DNA of 64,000 bases, taken from JBGTFE01 sp041747435. Lineage in GTDB: Bacteria > Acidobacteriota > Blastocatellia > Pyrinomonadales > Pyrinomonadaceae. The notes below the pieces were generated by a model. It had not been told where the DNA came from. It saw nothing but the letters and a program-made list of their open reading frames with translations, and ran no database searches. Made by a program: the position numbers and the translations under genes. Every line of letters starts with the position of its first letter. Position 1 is the stretch's first letter. Shown here one piece after another: positions 15,970-24,285 of this stretch. The stretch lies in contig JBGTFE010000090.1 of NCBI GenBank assembly GCA_041747435.1, forward strand, positions 1 through 64,000. The letters are read 5' to 3'.

Positions 15970-17262
15970 CTATACTCCGTAAATTTTTAACTTAAATTCA
16001 TCGTTTGAAGTGTAAATCTCGGCGCGTTTTCCCGAAAATTCCCGCGAGCGCTGAAGAAGTGCCGGCAAACCGCCGTCAGACAGATTTGCGCCGTATTCGC
16101 GTCTTAAAAAAATCGAAGCGATCTGCGGATTTACGCGCTGGGTTATGCCGTATCGGATCGCGCGTGAAGCCGGCGGTACAAAGCCGTTTGTGCGGCGCGG
16201 ATTGATCATTTCGATGCAGTTGTCGTAAACCAAAACTCGAGTCGGAATATCGCGCAGCGCCAGATCGCGATGTATCAAACAATTTGCGACCGCTTCGCGA
16301 ACGGCTTCGATATTGTAGTTTCCGCGAGCCGGAAGAAAAGAATTCTTTTCAATATTTGATTTCGGCGGTTTATCTTCGCGCAAATCGACGTAGCGGCTGA
16401 TAAACTTTAGACAAGACTCGTAAATCGTAAGCAGATTTCCTTTTAATTCAACTTTTTCGACCATTTGAGCGTTGCCGTTATCACCCGAAAAACGCGCAGC
16501 CGTTACGACGGAGCGCGGAATCAATTCCGCGACCCTTTCATTTTTTCCAAACAATAAAACGGCGGCGACGGTAGGCAAAAATTCATCCGCCGCGCCGACC
16601 GCCATCAGCAAATCTTTTTTCAAAAAATCGGCGGTATTATAGATGCCATTTCCCGGCAGATCGTCCGCAAACGCATTTGCAAAACTCCACAGAAGCGAAT
16701 CGTCAAAATCGCTTTCCGAGCCTTCCGCGATCGGAATATTTTCGTAGCCCAACGGGCGGATCTCATCAAGCCAATCCGATAATTCCGTTCGCGAGATCTC
16801 GCGTTTTTCCGCACCGATCCGCATAAAAAACCGACCGTTTTGCGTTCGATACGGCGGACGTTTTCCGTCTACATCGAGCACGACGATCCTGCGTCCGTTA
16901 TCAAACGCGATCGTATCAAGAAGTGGAACGAGCGGCGGATAAATTTCCTCGCGGCAAATGCGCGTGAGTTCGGCTTGTACCGATTCGGGGTTGCCGACGC
17001 CTTCAACGCGAAGCTGATCGCTGACGCCGAAGATCATCGTTCCACCTGCGGTATTCGCGAGCGCAACGATTCCCTGCGTGATGCGTTCGGGATTTGAAAG
17101 TTTTACTTTGAGCTCAAGAAATGTGTCTTCGCCGCCGCGAATCAAACGCAAAAGCTCCGTTCGCGTCGTCTGCGGCGCAGGCTGGTTCAGGACGTATTCC
17201 TGGAAAGATCGATCGGTCTGATGCTCGAAACGCGGAGCGTTGCGGAATTTTCTGCGCGGCAT
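15970..17262 (-). CDS. AlbA_2/Schlafen-type putative ATP-binding transcriptional regulator
   Basis: The start is taken at MPRRKFRN (ATG 17262); the longer frame to 17343 adds a Cys-rich stretch without family match. The 430-residue protein carries an N-terminal AlbA_2 (formerly AAA_4) domain (FLELKVKLSNPERITQGIVA, ANTAGGTMIFGVSD, RNGRFFMRIGAEKREI) and a C-terminal GHKL-ATPase-like domain (EAVREAVANCLIHRDLALR, VYDNCIEMINPR). This is the architecture of COG2865 proteins, often called RecG-like or transcriptional regulators, several of which are found with defence or stress genes. It stands alone here, upstream of the RHS remnants on the other strand. Confidence 0.82.
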   Translation of the reverse strand: MPRRKFRNAPRFEHQTDRSFQEYVLNQPAPQTTRTELLRLIRGGEDTFLELKVKLSNPERITQGIVALANTAGGTMIFGVSDQLRVEGVGNPESVQAELTRICREEIYPPLVPLLDTIAFDNGRRIVVLDVDGKRPPYRTQNGRFFMRIGAEKREISRTELSDWLDEIRPLGYENIPIAEGSESDFDDSLLWSFANAFADDLPGNGIYNTADFLKKDLLMAVGAADEFLPTVAAVLLFGKNERVAELIPRSVVTAARFSGDNGNAQMVEKVELKGNLLTIYESCLKFISRYVDLREDKPPKSNIEKNSFLPARGNYNIEAVREAVANCLIHRDLALRDIPTRVLVYDNCIEMINPRRTNGFVPPASRAIRYGITQRVNPQIASIFLRREYGANLSDGGLPALLQRSREFSGKRAEIYTSNDEFKLKIYGV

Positions 17263-17488
17263 TTTCTTGCGCGTGTCATTTATGTCAAGACGGCACACGT
17301 TAAAGCCGCCCGAATGGCTTTGCCTTTGCAGAAACACGCACAAAGTAAGTGTGTTTTCCAGCCAAAGCCATTGCCGGATTTCAAAATTTCAACATCTCAA
17401 TTGAAACATTTCGGCGCAAAAAAGTAAAAGAAAAGGAATCTTCTTGAAAAAAGTGTGTAGGTTGTATCGGGAACCTCGTGGGTGCAAA

Positions 17489-17673
17489 GGAAACCTGACA
17501 AGAGTCACTTCTTCGATCTCGGAAACCCGATATACTTCTTTCGATAATATGGGAAGATTGCTTTCGAGCGAGCAAACAACGAATGGGCAAACTTATTCAT
17601 CAAGTTATAAGTATAATTTGGCGGGAATTTTAATTGAGCAGACTTATCCGTCGGGCAGAATTGTGAACAATTT
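17489..17673 (+). pseudogene. RHS fragment 1
   Basis: In one frame this stretch reads GNLTRVTSSISETRYTSFDN, MGRLLSSEQTTNGQTY and YNLAGILIEQTYPSGRIVNN, i.e. two consecutive YD-type RHS repeats. Neither the front of an RHS protein nor a core domain is present, so it is a remnant. It is followed after ~40 bases by a ribosome-binding site and the secreted ORF at 17713. It aligns with RHS fragment 2 over its whole length (ETKYLSFDIMGR, ETYPSGRVVKN), so the two derive from the same part of RHS genes. Confidence 0.75.
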
Positions 17674-17712
17674 TCTAAACAAGACGAAATCAATAAAAAG
17701 GAGTATTAAAGT

Positions 17713-18297
17713 ATGTATTTAATTTACAAACAAAAATTCAACCTCGTTATCGGTTGCATTGTTTCCTTGTTTTTTTGCATTAGTCCCGCATTTGGACAGA
17801 CAAATCCAAATGCAAAAACATTGGAAGTTACAAGTTGGAAAAAAGGAACCGACCAAATCAATACTACTGTCTTTAACCTGAATTTTCGTTCGGAAGAATT
17901 TTCTTACGATTTGTTGACAAAGGACGGCATACGGAAATTTAGATTTAGTGTTGAAAAGCAGTATATTCCAACTCTCGATAAACTTCGTTATCAATGTGCA
18001 GTTATAAGTTTGAGAGAGGTATCTCCTTCAAGTGTTTCCGGCGGATACAATTTAGGAATGAATATTCTATTAAACGGTGATCAAATATCTTCATTAACAA
18101 ACGTTATCTGTCCGATTGAATCACCGAGCGTTCTTGAACAAAATATATTTCCTTTCAAATCAGCTAGAGTATTCTATGTTGAGAATTTCGCAATTAAAAT
18201 CGTTCCAACTGAGTTTAATTATGATAATAACTACAATTTATTAATAAACTTAAACTTGACTGTTGAATTCAGTAACAAGGATTCCGTTTCTAAATAG
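17713..18297 (+). CDS. Secreted orphan protein between RHS fragments
   Basis: The 194-residue product has a clear signal peptide (LVIGCIVSLFFCISPAFGQ) and an AAAGGAG box ahead of ATG 17713. No domain is recognised; the sequence is rich in Asn, Ser and aromatic residues and predicted to be mostly beta. Its base composition is visibly more AT-rich than that of neighbouring genes, which suggests a recent foreign origin. By position, directly after one RHS remnant and before another, it may be a surviving immunity-type or orphan effector gene of the polymorphic-toxin locus. That role is inference from context only. Confidence 0.65.
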   Translation: MYLIYKQKFNLVIGCIVSLFFCISPAFGQTNPNAKTLEVTSWKKGTDQINTTVFNLNFRSEEFSYDLLTKDGIRKFRFSVEKQYIPTLDKLRYQCAVISLREVSPSSVSGGYNLGMNILLNGDQISSLTNVICPIESPSVLEQNIFPFKSARVFYVENFAIKIVPTEFNYDNNYNLLINLNLTVEFSNKDSVSK

Positions 18298-18428
18298 TTA
18301 CTCCGAAAGTAACAAATAAACCTCGAACTAAATTTCAGAAATCGGTAGTGTTTTTGACGCGAATTAGGGCAGCCTTGAAAGCTTCCTGACAAGCCGAATG
18401 AATCAAACCAACTCCGAGCGTTTGATAA

Positions 18429-19019
18429 TCCAAAGTTGATAACGGAATCTCGGAAACAAAGTATCTAAGCTTTGATATTATGGGTAGAGTGACCGCAAGC
18501 CAGCAAAAGACCGACGGCACGACTTATAACCCGATGACCTACGTTTACAATCTTTCCGGCGCTTTGATGGAAGAAACTTATCCGTCGGGCAGAGTTGTGA
18601 AAAATGTGCTGAATAATGACGGCGAGCTTGCGTAGGTGCAGAGTAAAGAGACGGCGAATCACGGATTTTTCAACGAGTATTATTCGCAGGCGTTACCATC
18701 GGGAGAGATTCCCGGATATTTGGACAAGAATAATACAAGGTTTACAAGATTTGAACATCTACAAAAAGAAATGGAGGAAAAGGTTAAGGGAAATATTGCC
18801 CCGAGTCCGATGGGAAAACCTTCGCCGGGAAACGAAATGTTTCCGTTACCGTCGCGAACGCCGCTTGATAGGAACAAAGGAATCGGACCGCGTCCGGGAT
18901 GTAATTTTCTTGATTCGAAACCTCCACCCCTGAATAGGCTGAATCCACCAAATGTGCCGCGTCCAGAGGGCAAGTTTCCGTCTCAAGGGAAGACGCTTAC
19001 AATTAAATATAGGAGTTGA
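18429..19019 (+). pseudogene. RHS fragment 2 with in-frame amber codon and variable C-terminal tail
   Basis: The frame is open from 18429. It reads ETKYLSFDIMGRVTASQQ, YNLSGALMEETYPSGRVVKN and NNDGELA, then meets TAG at 18633-18635 and continues in the same frame as VQSKETANHGFFNEYYSQ. RHS proteins normally read LAQVQSK at this point, so the TAG is best explained by one C-to-T change of a CAG codon. After VQSKE the sequence leaves the RHS pattern: ~115 residues that are charged, then Pro/Gly-rich (PPPLNRLNPPNVPRPEGK), ending at 19019. A GTG at 18636 could in principle restart translation of the tail. The tail may be a swapped C-terminal tip. Confidence 0.7.
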
Positions 19020-19055
19020 TCGATTATTTCTTGACAGAAGGGGGAATGGTGCAAT

Positions 19056-19919
19056 ATGACAATCGCTGAGAGACCTAAGGGTAATTTATCCGTTTTAGCT
19101 CAAAAAATTACAATGATTGCGAGAATCCCATCTGTACTGCGATTTATTTTCTTTGCCTCGGTGTTTTTATCTTTTTCAAACGCCCAACTGATAATTGCTC
19201 AAACCATTGTTTCTGCAACGAAAGAGAAGATCTTACCGCCGGTTGAAGAAAACTTTGAAGAGGTAGATGCCCTTGCTACGCCATGGCGCGACAGCGGATG
19301 TCGCCCGCTTGATCGGTTGTATCTGGACGGCGAGATGACTTGCGATATTAGAACAGGACCGAATTATAAATTTGCGGACACCCTAACGCTTTATAACGCC
19401 GACGGGACCCTGTGGTACCGTTTTAGCTTAACCTACGAAAAACCCGATTACTTCATGAGGGACACGAAAATGAATTTTGTGCCCTTCTCGATGGGAGGGC
19501 ACAGTAATTCACCGCAAAAGGTAATATTGCGAATGGTCGGTGAATCGTCTCATTGGTATAAGGTTGAAGTGAATGAGACGACGCGCGCAATGAAGTTTAT
19601 TCTAAAAAGCGATCCGATGTGGAGTAAAACCACATGGGAATATTGGATCGGTTATACAAATCTCATGATCGATCCGGAGGAAGTAAAACTTCTCGACAAA
19701 CCAGACGGTAAGGTTGTCGAAGAAGCGGTCACCTGGAGCTGGACAGCGAAGCGCGGCGTAAAGCTCCTAAAAATCGACGGCGATTGGGCGTTTGTCAAGA
19801 CCGTGATCGGCGACGAATATAAGGGCTGGATACGCTGGCGAAATGGACGCAATCTGCTGGTCGGCGGCGTTTTAACGGCTTTCGAAATTCCGCAAATCAA
19901 AACAGAAGAATCTAAATGA
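19056..19919 (+). CDS. Secreted orphan protein with C-terminal SH3-like region
   Basis: The frame starts at ATG 19056 after an AGGGGGAA stretch; an alternative ATG at 19113 would put the hydrophobic helix (FIFFASVFLSFSNAQLIIAQ) closer to the N-terminus and is also plausible. The mature part has paired Cys residues (GCRPLDRLYLDGEMTCD) and a C-terminal beta-rich region (KLLDKPDGKVVEEA, WAFVKTVIGDEYKGWIRW) that resembles an SH3-like fold. No function is recognised. It sits between RHS fragments 2 and 3, so it may be an orphan effector or immunity-like gene of that locus; this is inference. Confidence 0.65.
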   Translation: MTIAERPKGNLSVLAQKITMIARIPSVLRFIFFASVFLSFSNAQLIIAQTIVSATKEKILPPVEENFEEVDALATPWRDSGCRPLDRLYLDGEMTCDIRTGPNYKFADTLTLYNADGTLWYRFSLTYEKPDYFMRDTKMNFVPFSMGGHSNSPQKVILRMVGESSHWYKVEVNETTRAMKFILKSDPMWSKTTWEYWIGYTNLMIDPEEVKLLDKPDGKVVEEAVTWSWTAKRGVKLLKIDGDWAFVKTVIGDEYKGWIRWRNGRNLLVGGVLTAFEIPQIKTEESK

Positions 19920-19925
19920 TCTTGA

Positions 19926-20141
19926 TGCCATGTCAACGCAGCAAACAACCGACTGAATACAAGCGAAGATTATGTTTTTGACGATTCGGGAGATACGACC
20001 ACCGATGCCGAGGTGCGAACGTTTGTTTACGACGCCGAGAATAAGCAAATCGAGGTTCTAAACGACAAAGACGAAACGATCGGCGAATATTTTTACGACG
20101 GCGACGCGAGCGGCGGGCGTAATTTAAACCAAGCAATCTAA
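19926..20141 (+). pseudogene. RHS fragment 3
   Basis: The frame from 19926 reads AANNRLNTSEDYVFDDSGD, EVRTFVYDAENKQIEV and DETIGEYFYDGDASGGRN before a stop at 20139. This matches the late part of RHS proteins (ANNRL ... FVYDAENKQ ... YFYDGDG), which comes shortly before the core domain. There is no start signal and the core is absent. It begins only 6 bases after the stop of the preceding secreted ORF, which marks a recombination joint. Confidence 0.7.
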
Positions 20142-20163
20142 CACCCCATCCCTGCGCGACACG

Positions 20164-20195
20164 CCTCCTAAAAAAGGAGGAGAGCTTTATTTTTG
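20164..20195 (+). terminator. Weak hairpin after the RHS remnants
   Basis: CCTCCT and AGGAGG (stem of 6, loop AAAAA) are followed at a short distance by TTTATTTTTG. It could act as a terminator before folK. The stem is short, so the call is weak. Confidence 0.3.
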
Positions 20196-20264
20196 CTTTG
20201 CGCTGCGCGCTTTTTTAGTGCAATATCATTGCGTTCTTTTTTTTTACCGTTACAATTTAATAAA

Positions 20265-20828
20265 GTGGAAACTGAATTAACTACAGCTTACGTCAGTTTG
20301 GGTTCGAATCTCGGAAATCGGGCGGGTAACCTTCTCCTCGCCGTGCGTGGATTGCTCGAGGCGAGCCTCTGCGTAAACAAGCTTTCCGCCATCTATGAAA
20401 CCCAACCGTTCGATGTAGAAAATCACGGCGCATTTTTGAATATGGTCGCCGAAATTCAAATAGGCAATGTTTCCGCATCGCAGATGATGGCGCGGATGCT
20501 TCGGATCGAATATCTGCTCGGGCGGCGCAACAAAAACGAGCAAAAACCGCGGACGGTCGATCTCGATCTGCTTTTTTTCGGCGATTATCAGTGCGAGACG
20601 GAATTTTTGACGCTACCGCATCCGCGAATGCACGAGCGCAGATTTGTTCTGACGCCGCTTGCGGAGATTGCGCCGCAAATAACGCATCCCGGTTTTCAAA
20701 AAAGTGTGAAGGAATTGTTAATCGAGTGCGGTGATTTTTCGATCGTCAAACGCTGGAATCCGAACAGTAAAAAGGCTTTTGAAAACGACATGGTCAAGCG
20801 ATTTGCTAAAAGTGAGATGAGGGACTGA
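20265..20828 (+). CDS. folK: 2-amino-4-hydroxy-6-hydroxymethyldihydropteridine diphosphokinase
   Basis: FolK transfers pyrophosphate from ATP to 6-hydroxymethyl-dihydropterin in folate synthesis. The signature runs TAYVSLGSNLGNR near the N-terminus, YETQPFDVENHGAFLNM (substrate loop) and RTVDLDLLFFGD, followed by LPHPRMHERRFVLTPLAEI, all characteristic. The start is set at GTG 20265 (VETELTT), because the 24 residues encoded from the ATG at 20193 resemble no FolK N-terminus and the stretch is low-complexity. A C-terminal tail of ~30 residues is extra. panB and panC follow on the same strand, giving a small cofactor group. Confidence 0.88.
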   Translation: METELTTAYVSLGSNLGNRAGNLLLAVRGLLEASLCVNKLSAIYETQPFDVENHGAFLNMVAEIQIGNVSASQMMARMLRIEYLLGRRNKNEQKPRTVDLDLLFFGDYQCETEFLTLPHPRMHERRFVLTPLAEIAPQITHPGFQKSVKELLIECGDFSIVKRWNPNSKKAFENDMVKRFAKSEMRD

Positions 20829-20905
20829 AATTTCCTATTCCAAATTTCCTATTCCAAATTAGCATCTCGGATTGGAAACTGGAATCTGGAATCTAATCTG
20901 GAATT
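20829..20905. repeat. ATTCC/GGAAT inverted repeat upstream of panB
   Basis: Tandem copies of TTCCTATTCCAAA on the left and GGAATCTGGAATCT on the right form an inverted arrangement that fills the gap between the folK stop and the panB ATG. The same type of element lies inside the mfd gene at 52011-52083. Confidence 0.6.
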
Positions 20906-21781
20906 ATGGCTTACTTACAACCCGACAAACCCGGAAAAGTTTATTTGCCGGCAATTCGCGCCGCAAAGGAAAAGCGGGAAACGCTCGTTTGTCTGACGGC
21001 TTACGATTACCCGACGGCGCGGATCGTCGATGAAGCGGGCGTCGATATAATTCTTGTCGGAGACAGCATCGGCAACGTAATACATGGCTACGGAAACACG
21101 ATTCCGGTCAGTTTGGACGAGATCGTTTCGGCGCTGATCGCCGTAAAGCGCGGAACCGAACGCGCGATGGTCGTCGCCGATATGCCTTACGGAACTTACC
21201 ACGTTTCTGAAGAAGAAACGGTGCGCAACGCATTAAAATTGATGAAATATGGCGGCGCCGAAGCCGTCAAACTCGAAGGCGGACGAAACCGCGTCGATTT
21301 GGTAAAACGTCTGGTCGATGAAGAAATTCCGGTCGTCGCGCACATCGGTTTGACGCCGCAAAGCGTTTACAAAATGGGCGGTTACCGCGTTCAAGGTCGC
21401 ACTGCCGACGAGGCGAAACGTCTGATCGAAGACGCGAAAATGCTCGAAGATGCCGGTGCTTTTGCGATTGTTCTCGAACTCGTTCCGCGCGAAGTCGCCG
21501 AAATAATCACCGGCGAACTCGAAATCTCAACCATCGGTATCGGCGCCGGAACGCACTGCGACATACAAGTTTTGGTCTTGCACGATCTCGTCGGTATGAC
21601 TTTCGGGCGCCAACCGCGTTTTGTCCGTCAATACGCAAACATCCGCAAAGTAATGACCGAAGCTATCCAAAATTGGTCCGATGACGTTAAGAGTGGAAAA
21701 TATCCGAGCGAGAAGGAATCATACGGCTTAACGGAAGAAACAAAAAAAGAGTTGAAACGATCGGATTCTGCAAAGGGCTGA
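20906..21781 (+). CDS. panB: 3-methyl-2-oxobutanoate hydroxymethyltransferase
   Basis: PanB adds a hydroxymethyl group from 5,10-methylene-tetrahydrofolate to alpha-ketoisovalerate, the first committed step of pantothenate synthesis. The 291-residue protein shows the family signatures VCLTAYDYPTARIVDEAGV, ILVGDSIGNVIHG, MVVADMPYGTY, VKLEGG, HIGLTPQSV and GIGAGTHCDIQVLVLHDLVG; metal-binding Asp and Glu residues are present in VGDS, VADMP and KLEGG. Length is normal (~270) with a short charged tail. panC follows after 7 bases, so the pair is co-transcribed. Confidence 0.96.
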   Translation: MAYLQPDKPGKVYLPAIRAAKEKRETLVCLTAYDYPTARIVDEAGVDIILVGDSIGNVIHGYGNTIPVSLDEIVSALIAVKRGTERAMVVADMPYGTYHVSEEETVRNALKLMKYGGAEAVKLEGGRNRVDLVKRLVDEEIPVVAHIGLTPQSVYKMGGYRVQGRTADEAKRLIEDAKMLEDAGAFAIVLELVPREVAEIITGELEISTIGIGAGTHCDIQVLVLHDLVGMTFGRQPRFVRQYANIRKVMTEAIQNWSDDVKSGKYPSEKESYGLTEETKKELKRSDSAKG

Positions 21782-21788
21782 TCCTTTT

Positions 21789-22643
21789 ATGGAAATTATC
21801 AACCGCCGACCGCGAATGTCTTCCATCGTGCGCAGGCTACGGCGCGAAAATAAAACTATCGGTTTTGTGCCGACAATGGGCGCGCTCCATGAGGGACATC
21901 TTTCACTCGTCAAAGAAGCCCGGCAAATGTGCGACGTTGTCGTCGTTTCGATATTTGTTAATCCAGAACAATTCAGCGAAAAGGAAGATTTTCAAAATTA
22001 CCCGCGTGATCTCACCGCAGACACGGCTTTTTTGACTGAATATCAGGTCGATTACATTTTTGCTCCCGACCGCGAGGAGATTTACGGCGAGAACTTTTCG
22101 ACCTATGTTTATGTTGAAAATCTTACCGAAACGCTGGAAGGCGCGTCGCGACCCGGACATTTTCGCGGCGTTGCAACCGTCGTCACGATCCTTTTGAACA
22201 CAATTCGTCCAGATTTTACCTATATCGGACAAAAAGACGCGCAGCAGGCGATCGTTCTCAAACGTCTTGTAAAAGATCTTGGGTTCCAAACGGAAATCGT
22301 CGTTCTTCCGATCGTGCGCGAAGAGTCCGGACTCGCTATGTCTTCGAGAAATTCGCTTTTGAGCGATGACGAGAGGCAATCTGCGTCAATACTTTACAAA
22401 GCTCTAAAACAAGCAAAACATGCGGCGAAGGACGGCGAGCGAAATGCGTCTCGGCTTACGGAAATCGTGCGCGAAACGATCCGCGCCGAATCGAGTGCGG
22501 ATATCGATTACATTGCCGCGGTCGATAATGAAACGCTCGCGCCGGTTGAAAAAGTCGGCGAAAGTGCGGTATTGATTGCAGTTGCCGCGAACTTCGGTAG
22601 AGTGCGTTTGATAGACAACACGATTATCAACAAAAAGCAGTAA
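21789..22643 (+). CDS. panC: Pantothenate synthetase
   Basis: PanC joins pantoate and beta-alanine with ATP, via a pantoyl-adenylate. The 284-residue protein carries the ATP-binding HxGH-type signature in TMGALHEGHLSLVKEA, VSIFVNPEQF, the pantoate-binding region PGHFRGVATVVTILLN, FGQKDAQQ-like YIGQKDAQQAIVLKRL and the KMSKS-like MSSRNSLLS. Length is normal. It directly follows panB. Confidence 0.96.
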   Translation: MEIINRRPRMSSIVRRLRRENKTIGFVPTMGALHEGHLSLVKEARQMCDVVVVSIFVNPEQFSEKEDFQNYPRDLTADTAFLTEYQVDYIFAPDREEIYGENFSTYVYVENLTETLEGASRPGHFRGVATVVTILLNTIRPDFTYIGQKDAQQAIVLKRLVKDLGFQTEIVVLPIVREESGLAMSSRNSLLSDDERQSASILYKALKQAKHAAKDGERNASRLTEIVRETIRAESSADIDYIAAVDNETLAPVEKVGESAVLIAVAANFGRVRLIDNTIINKKQ

Positions 22644-22704
22644 ACAGGTGTCAAAATTGCATCTAATCAAGCGAAAACGTCACTTGTGACTTTTCACCAA
22701 ATAT

Positions 22705-23214
22705 ATGAAAAACATTAAGTTATTTTTCTTTAGTTTGATTTTGACGGCGGCGTTTGCCTTGAGCGCGTCGGCGCAAAATATGACCTTTACGTCGCTCGGC
22801 GGCGAGAAGATCGACATAGCTTCGCAAACAGGTAAAGTCGTCGTTCTTGCAGTCGGCGCGAGCTGGCTTCCGCTCTCAAAAAATCAGGCGGCGGCGATCA
22901 ATAAATTAGCGCGTAAATACAACGGTCGAGACGTTTCGTTTTTCTTTATTGCGACCGATTCGGTTTCGGCAAAATCGAAAAACTACGCGAGTAACGAAGA
23001 TATTCAGAAATTTGCCGAGACGAACAAACTGACGATCTCGATCCTGCGCGATTCGGACGGTGTTTCGACGATCAAACAGTATAAAGTCGATCAATTGCCG
23101 GCTTTTATCATTCTCGATAAAACTGGAAATGTTTCGGGCGATCCTGTTACGGGAATTGACCCGAACACCGATATTTCAATTCCCCTTTCGGCGAAAATTG
23201 ACAAGCTATTATAG
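22705..23214 (+). CDS. Exported thioredoxin-fold protein lacking the CxxC motif
   Basis: A signal peptide (LFFFSLILTAAFALSASAQ) is followed by a redoxin/TlpA-like fold: FTSLGGEKIDIASQTGKVVV, LAVGASWLPLSKNQAAAI, DSDGVSTIKQYKVDQLPAFI (with the conserved cis-proline) and ILDKTGNV. Where TlpA proteins have WCxxC, this protein has WLPLS, so it cannot do thiol redox chemistry. It may act as a binding partner or non-redox chaperone in the periplasm. It is a monocistronic gene with a good terminator behind it. Confidence 0.8.
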   Translation: MKNIKLFFFSLILTAAFALSASAQNMTFTSLGGEKIDIASQTGKVVVLAVGASWLPLSKNQAAAINKLARKYNGRDVSFFFIATDSVSAKSKNYASNEDIQKFAETNKLTISILRDSDGVSTIKQYKVDQLPAFIILDKTGNVSGDPVTGIDPNTDISIPLSAKIDKLL

Positions 23215-23240
23215 AAATTAAGAAATTAGTAGAGGAAAAA

Positions 23241-23268
23241 GGATAGAAGACAACTTCTGTCCTTTTTT
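23241..23268 (+). terminator. Rho-independent terminator behind the thioredoxin-fold gene
   Basis: GGATAGAAG (23241-23249) pairs with CTTCTGTCC (23254-23262) with one G-T pair and a 4-base loop, and six T residues follow directly. It lies 26 bases after the stop codon and just before the 3' end of the convergent maf gene. Confidence 0.8.
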
Positions 23269-23847
23269 CTATGCGTCTTCGCGCGAAATTTTCTTAACCA
23301 ATTCATAAACCAAACTCACCGGCAAGCCCACGACATTCCAATAATCCCCGCGAATTTCCTCAATAAAAAGCGCGGCTTGCGCCTGAACGGCATAAGCGCC
23401 GGCTTTGTCGAGCGGCTCGCCTTGTTCTACAAGATATTCGATTTCTTCATCCGACATTTCAGCAAATTTTACGCTCGTTTTTTGTAAACCGACGACCGAT
23501 TGTTGGTTTTTGACCAGCGCCACACCCGTAAAAACTTCGTGCCAATTTGCGGAAAGCATTCGCAGCATTCTGCGGGCGTCATCCATATCTTTCGGCTTAC
23601 CAACGATCGTATCGTCTATAACAACGATCGTATCTGCCCCCAAAACCAAACCGTTTCTATACGTTTTTGCGACGGCTTCGGCTTTCGCCTGCGCTAATCT
23701 CAAAACGTGATCTTCCGGCGATTCATCGGGCAATGCCGTTTCATCAACATCGGCAACGCGCTTTTCAAATTCCCAGCCCACCGCAGTCAAAATCTCGGCG
23801 CGCCGCGGACTTCCGGAAGCCAAAATCAACTTTGGAAGCGTCGTCAT
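23269..23847 (-). CDS. maf: Maf-family nucleotide pyrophosphatase
   Basis: Maf proteins hydrolyse non-canonical or dTTP/UTP nucleotides to monophosphates. The 192-residue protein has the family signatures KLILASGSPRRAEIL (N-terminal phosphate-binding loop), VLGADTIVVIDDTIVGKPKD (catalytic Asp/Glu region) and YAVQAQAALFIEEIRGDYWN. The ATG at 23847 (MTTLPK) is chosen; seven extra residues to 23868 are encoded by an AT-rich repeat-like stretch. Adjacent on the other side is the DUF721 gene, divergent. Confidence 0.92.
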   Translation of the reverse strand: MTTLPKLILASGSPRRAEILTAVGWEFEKRVADVDETALPDESPEDHVLRLAQAKAEAVAKTYRNGLVLGADTIVVIDDTIVGKPKDMDDARRMLRMLSANWHEVFTGVALVKNQQSVVGLQKTSVKFAEMSDEEIEYLVEQGEPLDKAGAYAVQAQAALFIEEIRGDYWNVVGLPVSLVYELVKKISREDA

Positions 23848-23925
23848 TGAACATTTATCGTTTAGCATTTAACATTTATGAGTTAAGAATTTTATCAATC
23901 ATAACCGATAAATTTTGAATGTAAA

Positions 23926-24282
23926 ATGGACGATATTGCCAGCGCTTTGCCTGCGCTGCTGGAAGAGTTTGACGAAAATGATGCGGTTCGCGAAGCGGTC
24001 GTTTTTGCCGTTTGGCGCCGAATCGCAGGAGAAAACCTGCGCGGCAGCGCTATTCCGATTCAACTTATCCAAAAACGTCTGATCGTCGCCGTCGGCAGCG
24101 AAACATGGAAAAAACAGCTTGAGGCAATGAGCGGCGAGATGCTTTTTAAACTCAATTCGGCACTAAAACAAGCCGCTGTTACGTACATCGAATTTCGCGT
24201 CGATGAGGAAATTGTTCTTAGCGAGCGCGAAAAGAGAAACACAAAGCGAAATTCATTATTTTTCGATTTCACGATTCAATAA
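23926..24282 (+). CDS. DUF721 (DciA-like) protein
   Basis: The 118-residue protein matches the DUF721 pattern: AVWRRIAGENLRGSAIPIQL, KRLIVAVGSETWKKQLEAMS, LLFKLN-type GEMLFKLNSAL. DciA, the best known member, loads the DnaB helicase in bacteria without DnaC; assignment to that role is inferred from the family. The gene ends 3 bases before gatC and probably starts the unit DUF721-gatC-lipoprotein. Confidence 0.78.
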   Translation: MDDIASALPALLEEFDENDAVREAVVFAVWRRIAGENLRGSAIPIQLIQKRLIVAVGSETWKKQLEAMSGEMLFKLNSALKQAAVTYIEFRVDEEIVLSEREKRNTKRNSLFFDFTIQ

Positions 24283-24285
24283 ATT

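Noticed and set aside
17444..17488. Start of a real RHS-like gene at ATG 17444
   Set aside because: The first 15 codons do not match RHS sequence and no N-terminal or core domain follows, so only a fragment is annotated.
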